A DNA stretch of 9,997 nt from Clostridia bacterium (GTDB taxonomy: Bacteria; Bacillota_A; Clostridia; Oscillospirales; Acutalibacteraceae), in assembly GCA_017423885.1 (NCBI GenBank), contig JAFPCJ010000202.1, forward strand, positions 1 to 9,997, given 5' to 3'. The position numbers were made by a program, and so were the translations under genes. The notes under the pieces were generated by a model that was not told the DNA's origin, did no database searches, and saw only the letters and a list, made by a program, of their open reading frames with translations. Of this stretch, positions 1 through 6,369 are shown one piece after another. Numbering within the stretch: position 1 is the first letter of the stretch; the number at the start of each line of letters is the position of its first letter.

Positions 1-21
1 CCTGCATTTACAACCAATATT

Positions 22-54
22 AAAAGCGTTCGGACAAACTGTCTGAACGCTTTT
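22..54 (-). terminator. Rho-independent terminator at the end of the minus-strand gene run
   Basis: Two 15-nt arms (22-36 and 40-54) pair fully, with one G-U wobble, around a 3-nt loop. On the minus strand the stem ends in TTTT followed by AATATT, giving the expected U-rich tail. It begins 3 nt past the stop codon of the alanine racemase gene, so it should end transcription of the whole minus-strand run. The tail on the plus side (TTTTGGCTTATTC) is poorer, so two-way activity is possible but less clear. The remaining bases 1-21 show nothing recognisable. Confidence 0.9.
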
Positions 55-57
55 GGC

Positions 58-1185
58 TTATTCTATTACTTTTCTCGGTACGCGCGGAGATATTCCGCAA
101 ACTATTTCGTAGTTAATGGTGCCGCAAAGTCGCGCCAATTCCTCTACGGGAAGCTCCTTACCGAATAGGATGACCTCGTCACCGATCGAAATATCGGGGA
201 TATGGCTTACGTCTACCGTTAACTGATCCATACAAACCCTGCCTATTATCGGGGCGCGCACGCCGTGTATAAGCACCTCACCGCAATTTGAAAGCGCACG
301 CGGATATCCGTCTGCATAACCTGCCGTTACGGTGGCAACACGCATGGGCTTAGTGGCTTTAAAGGTTCTGCCGTAGCTTACGGTATCGCCCTCGCTTATG
401 TCTTTTACCATAGAAACCACCGATTTCAGCGTCATTACAGGCTGAAGTTCAAAGGGAAGAGAAAGTCCGTCCGCAGGGGTGAGACCGTAAAGGATTATGC
501 CCGGACGGCAAAGATCCATGTGCTTATCCTTGTCAAGACAAAGCGCCGCAGAGTTACAGCAGTGGCAAAGCTCGGGCGCAAGACCTGCTTGGCGGAAACG
601 TTCAACAGCTTTATTAAATAGGGAAAACTGTCGGTCGGTATAGCCGTCATCCTCATCGGGGCTACGGTCTGAAGAAGAAAAGTGAGTGAAAATCCCCTTG
701 AAAGAAAGACCTGAAAGCTTGGCGGCTTCAATGGCTTCCTGTATTCCGCAAAGACGCTCATCACGGCAGTCAAACCCAATTCGTCCCATGCCGGTATCAA
801 GCTTAATATGTATATCCACCGTAGCATTGGCTGCTTTTGCATGTGATGACAACGCTGTAGCGTAATCAAAGGAATAAACACATTGAGTAATGCGGTTATT
901 GACCAATTCTTCTACGCAGGATACAGGGGTATAACCGAGGATAAGAATAGGCGTGGTTATTCCGTAGCGGCGAAGCTCCAATGCTTCTTCAAGGTTAGAT
1001 ACCGCAAAGGCGTCTGCTCCGAGCTGCTGCAGAACAGGTGCTGCGATATCGGCATAATGACCGTATGCATTAGCCTTGACAACGGGCATCAGCGCGCAAT
1101 CTCCCACAGCCGCTTTAAATGCCTTGAAATTCTTTTTCAAGGCGGAAAGATCTATCTCCGCCCAGGTTCTGTACAAAAAATTCAA
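58..1185 (-). CDS. alr: Alanine racemase (PLP-dependent), canonical
   Basis: Interconverts L- and D-alanine in the cytoplasm, supplying D-Ala for the peptidoglycan stem peptide. It is a fold-type III PLP enzyme with an N-terminal barrel and a C-terminal beta domain. Numbering from the proposed start (375 aa, normal length), visible hallmarks are the PLP lysine K37 in VVKANAYGH, the R135 region TGMGRIGF, phosphate-contacting N211-S212, R227 in CRPGI, catalytic Y271 in VSYGRTF, GYADGYPR near 289-296, CMDQ (319-320 as M-D), and a full C-terminal SPRVPR end. No ATG lies close to the conserved TWAEIDL start. The in-frame ATG at 1272 is deep inside the preceding gene and would add 30 unrelated residues. 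I therefore choose TTG at 1185, 20 nt after the preceding stop, although the SD there is weak; TTG at 1176 is an alternative. It is the last gene of the run, directly before the terminator. Confidence 0.95.
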   Translation of the reverse strand: MNFLYRTWAEIDLSALKKNFKAFKAAVGDCALMPVVKANAYGHYADIAAPVLQQLGADAFAVSNLEEALELRRYGITTPILILGYTPVSCVEELVNNRITQCVYSFDYATALSSHAKAANATVDIHIKLDTGMGRIGFDCRDERLCGIQEAIEAAKLSGLSFKGIFTHFSSSDRSPDEDDGYTDRQFSLFNKAVERFRQAGLAPELCHCCNSAALCLDKDKHMDLCRPGIILYGLTPADGLSLPFELQPVMTLKSVVSMVKDISEGDTVSYGRTFKATKPMRVATVTAGYADGYPRALSNCGEVLIHGVRAPIIGRVCMDQLTVDVSHIPDISIGDEVILFGKELPVEELARLCGTINYEIVCGISPRVPRKVIE

Positions 1186-1205
1186 TGCTTGACCCAGCTT
1201 TCTTA

Positions 1206-1592
1206 TTATTTGCGCAGTCGCTTTGTAAGAACGCCCGCAAAAGGTATTGCTATCATGCTTATAAGCATCCATATAAAGGAATATGTCGCGCAGACCTGAC
1301 CCTTGATATTAAAGGGCATACGGCTGTAATCCCAGACATTCTTTTTAAGCACGATATTAAATATTACTCCAAAAACAAATTCGATGGCGGTAATAAGACC
1401 GCTTCCGATTATAGCCTTTGTGACAAGACCAAAGGAGCGCATACGGTTTTGTATGGCGCTTAGCCCCAAAAAGGACAGTCCGCCTGCACCGAGCATAGAC
1501 CAATGAGTATACCCTCTCCAAAGTATCTCGAGCAGACCGTAGCCGCATGCTCCTATTGAAAATATCATCAGATTACATTTTTTATTACTCAT
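1206..1592 (-). CDS. Small PF06541-type membrane protein (putative ABC transporter permease family)
   Basis: A 128-residue integral membrane protein of the PF06541 family (often named 'putative ABC-transporter type IV' or CmpB-like), whose function is not established. Family-like features are an N-terminal GxxGYGLLEILWRGYTHWSM stretch, a central GSGLITAIEFVFGVIFN helix, then WDYSRMPFNIKGQVCATYSFIW and a final hydrophobic helix ending in KRLRK. About four membrane segments are expected. No ATPase or substrate-binding partner is nearby, so an actual ABC transporter role is doubtful. The start is taken at ATG 1592 because GGTGAT (1597-1602), matching the anti-SD, sits 4 nt upstream; the GTG at 1601 overlaps that site. 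It lies 54 nt after the flippase gene and 20 nt before the alanine racemase start. Confidence 0.8.
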   Translation of the reverse strand: MSNKKCNLMIFSIGACGYGLLEILWRGYTHWSMLGAGGLSFLGLSAIQNRMRSFGLVTKAIIGSGLITAIEFVFGVIFNIVLKKNVWDYSRMPFNIKGQVCATYSFIWMLISMIAIPFAGVLTKRLRK

Positions 1593-1596
1593 TAAT

Positions 1597-1602
1597 ATCA
1601 CC
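1597..1602 (-). promoter_or_regulatory. Ribosome binding site deciding the start of the PF06541 gene
   Basis: GGTGAT on the minus strand, preceded by another G, matches the 3' part of the extended SD AGGAGGTGATC. It lies 4 nt before ATG 1592, the proper distance for this part of the SD. It favours that ATG over the upstream GTG at 1601, which falls inside the site. Confidence 0.55.
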
Positions 1603-1646
1603 CATCATATTATTGGAGAAAATATGACGGTCTATACAATGAAAAA

Positions 1647-3275
1647 TCAACCTGCAAAACGAGATAAACGCAATTTACTTACCAATTTTTCGGGCAAGAC
1701 CGAGCAGATCGCTTTAATATTGATGATAAAGTAAACTCCGCCGCAGAAAATTCCCGAAATCGCGATAATCACTATCTGTAATATGCGCGATGAAGTATGA
1801 GTAGGAAGCAAAATGTTAAAGGCTACACCCATTACAAGGAGTATAAGCAACGAGAAGATGACTCGCGGCAGGGTGCGTAAGGTCTCCCTATAATTCAGCC
1901 TCATGTTGCGACGCAGATAGATAAGACTCATACTGTTAGAAACTATAAATCCGCAAAGCGTTGCGAAAATAGCGCCGTAATATGCATCGAGTCCGAGTGT
2001 GCGGAAAAGATACATGCAAGGAACATCCAAAACGAGGTTAAGAACAAGTCCCGATATAACGCTGATATAGATTATATGCTTCTTGTTAAGACTCTGCATA
2101 AGCGAATTAAGCACCATATACAGACAGTCGAGTATGGTTACAAGAATTGTAAAACGGATTATCTTGGGACCAAACTCGCTTTTGCCGTAAAATACCGTCC
2201 AAAAGCTGTTAGCCATGAGACTTATGAAAAGCGAGAGCGGCGTAATAATGAGCAGTATCATTTTTAAGCATTTGTTAAAGTTGATATTTACCTGCTCATG
2301 ATTACCCTTGGTGTAATCCGAGACTATATGCGGAATAAGACTTACTATAAGTCCGGTTGAAACAGCGGTTATAATTGCGTTGAATTTGGTGCCCCATGTG
2401 GTGAAAACACTGCTGATGAATTCGGTCTCCTGCCCCGAAAAGCCGAGACGCGGCAAGAATTTGAGCACAAGTATCATGTCGGTAGAGGTGTAAAGCGTGT
2501 TAGCAAGATTGATTATAATAAAGGGAATAGCACAAACGATAATATCCTTTATTATATCGAGGTCACTCTCGCGGGTACGAGTTATCTTGCGGTCAAGACT
2601 CAATTCCTCACGGCTTTTTCTCACCACCGAGGAGAGGTATGCAAAGGCGATCAGCGCGCCCACACCTGCCGCCATCACAGATATTCCTACTGCATTCCTT
2701 ACGCTGTTAAAGAGCTTTACAAAAATAAAGCTGCCTATAAGTATAACAACTATTCTTATAAGCTGTTCAATCACCTGACTCAAAGAGGGCTGACTGATAT
2801 ATTTATGCCCCTGAAGATATCCGCGTTTAATAGAAAGCAGAGGAACTATCAACAGAGTAAAGGAGATACAGCGGATAACAAATACAACGTCCGCCATAGA
2901 GTTTCCGCCCTCTATCTCGCCGATTATAAGCTTTGCAAGCGGCTCGGCAAACAAGAAGCATATAAGAAAGGAAAGGACGGAAAATACTGTAATTATCCTT
3001 GTTGCAATTCGGTACATCCGCAGCTTCTTATCAAGCTGACCGAGTGCAGAATACTCGCTTGTAAGCTTACATATCGCAAAGGGAATACCTACGCTTGAAA
3101 CGGTAAGGAAAACATTATAAATGTTATACGCATAGCCGTAAAGCGCACCGCCCTGATCTCCGATTATCTGTTTAAAGGGGATAACGTAAACGATTCCGAG
3201 GATCTTGCTTATGAAAATGCAGGCAGTTGCAATGAACGCGCCCTCTAAAAAGGATGATTTTTTCAGTTTACCCAT
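1647..3275 (-). CDS. SpoVB/MurJ-like lipid-linked precursor flippase (MOP superfamily)
   Basis: A 542-residue polytopic membrane protein of the MOP superfamily, in the branch holding SpoVB, YtgP/MurJ and polysaccharide flippases. Supporting features are the length (YtgP and SpoVB are about 520-545 aa), the start FLEGAFIATACIFISKILGIVY, the family stretch RGYLQGHKYISQPSLSQVIEQLIR near 165-190, and hydrophobic segments throughout, consistent with about 14 helices. Such proteins move undecaprenyl-linked precursors such as lipid II across the membrane. Its ATG overlaps the asnB stop by 8 nt (ATGGGTAA), and its SD (GAGGAT) lies inside the asnB end, so translation is probably coupled. It could be the general lipid II flippase, a SpoVB-type sporulation protein, or a flippase matched to the product of the upstream enzymes; the sequence does not decide. 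Confidence 0.88.
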   Translation of the reverse strand: MGKLKKSSFLEGAFIATACIFISKILGIVYVIPFKQIIGDQGGALYGYAYNIYNVFLTVSSVGIPFAICKLTSEYSALGQLDKKLRMYRIATRIITVFSVLSFLICFLFAEPLAKLIIGEIEGGNSMADVVFVIRCISFTLLIVPLLSIKRGYLQGHKYISQPSLSQVIEQLIRIVVILIGSFIFVKLFNSVRNAVGISVMAAGVGALIAFAYLSSVVRKSREELSLDRKITRTRESDLDIIKDIIVCAIPFIIINLANTLYTSTDMILVLKFLPRLGFSGQETEFISSVFTTWGTKFNAIITAVSTGLIVSLIPHIVSDYTKGNHEQVNINFNKCLKMILLIITPLSLFISLMANSFWTVFYGKSEFGPKIIRFTILVTILDCLYMVLNSLMQSLNKKHIIYISVISGLVLNLVLDVPCMYLFRTLGLDAYYGAIFATLCGFIVSNSMSLIYLRRNMRLNYRETLRTLPRVIFSLLILLVMGVAFNILLPTHTSSRILQIVIIAISGIFCGGVYFIINIKAICSVLPEKLVSKLRLSRFAG

Positions 3276-5112
3276 TTTTTATATCCTCAAAATAAACCTT
3301 ATACCATATAAGGAAGGTATAGATATTATAAAGCTTACGTCCGTGATTGGCAGTACCCTTATAATGCTCCTCAAGCAGACGGTTTATTACATCCTTATCA
3401 AAGAAGAGCGTTACATAGTCCTTTGAAAAGGCTTCCTTGAGACGCAAATAATACTGCTCCTCGCGAATCCACTTTGAGAAAGGAACGGGGAAGCCTAATT
3501 TACGGCGTGAAGACCATTCGTCAGGCATCTTTTCATCGGCAATATCGCGGAAAATGGACTTTGTACGCATATCCTTTACAAGATATTTTGCAGGCACCTC
3601 GCTTGCCGCCTTCCAGACCTCTTTATCAAGGAAGGGGACGCGAAGCTCAATGGAGTTTGCCATGGTCATCTTGTCTGCCTTTAAAAGTATGTCCTGCGGA
3701 AGCCAGAAATGCATATCAATGTACATTTTCTGCGTTACATCGTCCATATCCTTTACCCTTTCGTAGTAGGGCATAAGGACGTCGCTTGAGGTGGAATTAT
3801 CCTTTAATTCATCGCAAAGGATGGTGTTGGCTTCTTGGTCATCCATAATTTGTGCGTGACCGAGATAACGCTCGCAGAACGGCTTGCTGTATTTTATAAT
3901 TGTATTTTTTCCGGGGAAGTGGGGCAGTTTTTTTGCAATGGACGCCATAAAGCGGCGAAGTGCGGCAGGCAGAGCAAGATACGCCTTTACGCCCTTGGTT
4001 TCGGGGTACTCATTGTAGCCGCCGAACATTTCATCCGAGCCTTCGCCCGAAAGAACGACTTTGACCTTCTCGCGCGCAAGCTTGGAAAGGAAAAGCAGAG
4101 GCACTGCCGAGAGATTGGCTTCAGGCTCATCGGCATGGTACTGTACGCGCGGCAGAGCATCAAAGAATTCTTCCTTGGAGATATATCTGCCGTAATTGTT
4201 TATTCCCATCAGCTCGGAAAAATCGTGAGCCATTTTGGTCTCATCAAAGCCTTGTACATCGAAGCCTACGGTAAAGGTCTTGTCAGGCTTTGCAACACTT
4301 ACTACATAAGAGGAGTCAACACCGCCCGAAAGATATGAGCCGACTTCAACATCGGCGGTTATCTGATGATATTTTACCGAGTTTTCAAGTGCCTCGGTTA
4401 TGCGGCGCTTGTGCTCCTCGTAGCCGCGGTCAACCTTGTTGTAGACCACCTCGAAGTACGGCTTGGTTTCAAGCTCACCGTTCTTATAGGTGAAGAAATG
4501 ACCCGGCTTCAGCTTGTATACGTCCTTGAAAAAGGTCTCCTCAAAAACGGAATATTGGAAAAGCAGATACATTTTAAGTACCTCGCGGTTTACCTGCTTT
4601 TCAAAATCGGGATGGTCGATCATTCCCTTGATCTCGGAAGAGAACATGAACTTACCATTCTTTTTGTAATAGTAAAAGGGTTTTATTCCGAAGGGATCGC
4701 GCGCACCTGTAAGCTCGCCTGTTTTAAGGTCGTAAATTACAAATGCAAACATTCCGCGAAGGCGAGGGAAAAGCTCTGTTCCGTATTCCTCAAAGCCATG
4801 CAGGATTGCTTCGGTATCGGCGTTTGTGGCAAAATTGTGACCCTTTTGCTCTAACTCGGCGCGAAGTTCCTTATGGTTATATACCTCACCGTTAAAAACG
4901 ATGACCTTGGAGCGGTCCTCATTAAAGATTGGCTGATCTCCGCCTGCTAAGTCAACTATACTGAGTCTGCGAAAGCCAAGGGCCACTTTATCATCGGTAA
5001 AATATCCCTCGCTGTCAGGACCGCGATGAATTATGCGGTCAGCCATTTTTTTAATTATCAGTTGCTTTTGAGCACTTTCGGTATTATCCGAGAAGCCTAC
5101 AAATCCACACAT
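3268..5112 (-). CDS. asnB: Glutamine-hydrolysing asparagine synthetase (AsnB family amidotransferase)
   Basis: A 614-residue, apparently complete class II glutamine amidotransferase plus synthetase. The mature protein would start with the catalytic cysteine (MCGFVGF). The glutaminase domain shows HRGPDSEG (29-36), RRLSIVD (48-54) and NGEVYNH (74-80). The synthetase domain has the PP-loop SGGVDSS (262-268), GEGSDEMFGGY (356-366) and the late ELRVPFLD and RRKLGFPVPF motifs. The family makes Asn from Asp with Gln and ATP, but members also amidate cell-wall groups: B. subtilis AsnB and L. plantarum AsnB1 act on meso-diaminopimelate, and L. lactis AsnH on D-Asp. Its ATG directly follows the ligase stop codon (TAAATG), with GGAAGG in the ligase end as SD, and it overlaps the flippase start. 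This setting favours a peptidoglycan substrate over free aspartate, which is inference. Confidence 0.93.
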   Translation of the reverse strand: MCGFVGFSDNTESAQKQLIIKKMADRIIHRGPDSEGYFTDDKVALGFRRLSIVDLAGGDQPIFNEDRSKVIVFNGEVYNHKELRAELEQKGHNFATNADTEAILHGFEEYGTELFPRLRGMFAFVIYDLKTGELTGARDPFGIKPFYYYKKNGKFMFSSEIKGMIDHPDFEKQVNREVLKMYLLFQYSVFEETFFKDVYKLKPGHFFTYKNGELETKPYFEVVYNKVDRGYEEHKRRITEALENSVKYHQITADVEVGSYLSGGVDSSYVVSVAKPDKTFTVGFDVQGFDETKMAHDFSELMGINNYGRYISKEEFFDALPRVQYHADEPEANLSAVPLLFLSKLAREKVKVVLSGEGSDEMFGGYNEYPETKGVKAYLALPAALRRFMASIAKKLPHFPGKNTIIKYSKPFCERYLGHAQIMDDQEANTILCDELKDNSTSSDVLMPYYERVKDMDDVTQKMYIDMHFWLPQDILLKADKMTMANSIELRVPFLDKEVWKAASEVPAKYLVKDMRTKSIFRDIADEKMPDEWSSRRKLGFPVPFSKWIREEQYYLRLKEAFSKDYVTLFFDKDVINRLLEEHYKGTANHGRKLYNIYTFLIWYKVYFEDIKNG

Positions 5113-6339
5113 TTATTTCTCAACCTTCCAATAACCGTTTTTATAATCTCTGAAATAGCGCAGCTTGCGCTTAAGGAGATAGAGCTTGCGCTTGAAGTTT
5201 TTGTCTGCAGGGTAGTAAAGCGGATCGACCGTGCCCTGCTTTTTCCAGACCTCAAGAGCTTTTTTGCGGTATTCTTCATTTACTATATATTTTTTGGCTA
5301 TACTTTTCGGAACAAAGGAAAGAAGCATTTCCTTTTCCAAAAGACCGTAATCGGGGCGCTCGTTAAAGATAAGGTCATCTATCAGCAACTTTACGGGGTT
5401 GCATCCGAGCGGACATATATAATAACTGCATCTGCCCTGACGTGCGTTGATCTCAAGCACCTTGAATTTGCCGTCTCTGCGGTCGAATTTCAGATCAAAT
5501 TCCGCAAAGCCGCGGTAGCCGGTCTGCTCTAAAAACGCGGTAATGCTTTCGGTTATCTCGCGGGTGCCTCCGAACTGATTGTAGCCGTTTATCAGAACCG
5601 CCGCATTGCCTACCATAGTGCGGGTGTGCTCCTGAAGTCCTATCTGTGCAAAGGAGACCATTCTTACCTTGCCTGTAGAGTCGCTGTAGGCAACGGCATC
5701 AAACAGATAGCTGTCATCCCCCGGAATAAAGTCCTGAATTATAAGACAATCATCGTATCCGCCCTCGATCACACGCTTTACTGTGGCTTCAAGCTCTGCT
5801 TGTGATTCTATCTTATATATTTTATTTTTGCCCTCGAAATCAAGATGATTATACTTAATTACGTTTGAGGGCTTAAGTATTACAGGAAAAGTAAAGTCAT
5901 CAGGGACATCTGCCGCTTGCGTGCAATCGTAGTAGACCGTTTTCGGCAACGAAAGGCAGGAATTTTCGTATGTTTTATAAAACTTTTCCTTGTAAATAAA
6001 GGTGTCGATAATATCGGCATGAGGATAGTTGAAAACAAAGTTTTCCGCCAAAAGCTTCTCGCGGTTTTTAGCGATAAAGCCTGCGTATGTCTCATTGGAG
6101 CTGATAAGCAGGGTCTTCTTGTCTCCTAACTCCTTTTTACAAAGAAATACTGCATTCAAAAAGCCTATTTCTTCCCAAAGATCAGGGAAGTAGCGAATGC
6201 GAAGTATACCGGAATATTCGGTATAGGACAGCGGCGCTTTTCCTACAAGATGCGCGGGTTTGTGATAAAGCTCATGGAAGCAACGCGCCATGTAATATGC
6301 ATTCGCGTCCGTGCCTATTATAAGTACTTCAAAATCCAT
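5113..6339 (-). CDS. ATP-grasp carboxylate-amine ligase, D-aspartate ligase-like
   Basis: A 408-residue ATP-grasp enzyme. ATP-grasp ligases activate a carboxylate as acyl phosphate and join it to an amine. Visible are an N-terminal Rossmann-like strand with IIGTDANAYYMARCFHELY, nucleotide-binding lysines near K119 (KEKFYKTYEN) and K156 (PVILKPS), IIQDFIPG (200-207), and the metal/ATP site EFDLKFD (280-286) plus LEINARQGR (295-303). From memory, the N-terminal pattern, the FYKxxE...LPKT segment and the ExNxRQGR end resemble the Aslfm/AslA group, which adds D-Asp to the peptidoglycan stem lysine; this could not be checked by alignment. The C-terminal tail from about 370 is rich in Lys, Arg and Tyr. 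The start is backed by GGTGATC 2 nt before the ATG. It lies 30 nt after the divergent racemase and abuts asnB with no gap. The actual substrates are unknown. Confidence 0.82.
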   Translation of the reverse strand: MDFEVLIIGTDANAYYMARCFHELYHKPAHLVGKAPLSYTEYSGILRIRYFPDLWEEIGFLNAVFLCKKELGDKKTLLISSNETYAGFIAKNREKLLAENFVFNYPHADIIDTFIYKEKFYKTYENSCLSLPKTVYYDCTQAADVPDDFTFPVILKPSNVIKYNHLDFEGKNKIYKIESQAELEATVKRVIEGGYDDCLIIQDFIPGDDSYLFDAVAYSDSTGKVRMVSFAQIGLQEHTRTMVGNAAVLINGYNQFGGTREITESITAFLEQTGYRGFAEFDLKFDRRDGKFKVLEINARQGRCSYYICPLGCNPVKLLIDDLIFNERPDYGLLEKEMLLSFVPKSIAKKYIVNEEYRKKALEVWKKQGTVDPLYYPADKNFKRKLYLLKRKLRYFRDYKNGYWKVEK

Positions 6340-6369
6340 TTGATCACCGTAGCCTTTACAAAGGATTAA

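Noticed and set aside
495..881. Minus-strand open frame of 128 codons inside alr
   Set aside because: It is another frame of a clearly coding gene, with no family resemblance and no independent start signals.
1186..1272. Extended alanine racemase N-terminus from the ATG at 1272
   Set aside because: The extra 30 residues lie within the preceding membrane-protein gene, lack racemase character and have no SD.
1593..1646. Possible internal promoter before the PF06541 gene
   Set aside because: TTGATT and TCATAT at 17 bp are visible, but the -10 is poor in an AT-rich gap, so the case is too weak to call.
3835..4854. Long plus-strand open frames (167 and 162 codons) opposite asnB
   Set aside because: They are antisense shadows of asnB; the products look like random hydrophobic mixes with no motif.
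5026..5532. Plus-strand open frame of 168 codons opposite the ligase/asnB junction
   Set aside because: It is antisense to two well-supported genes, and nothing in the translation is recognisable.
6340..6369. CCTTTGTAAAGG inverted repeat between the racemase and ligase genes
   Set aside because: It is a 5-bp stem with a 2-nt loop, too short for a terminator or attenuator.
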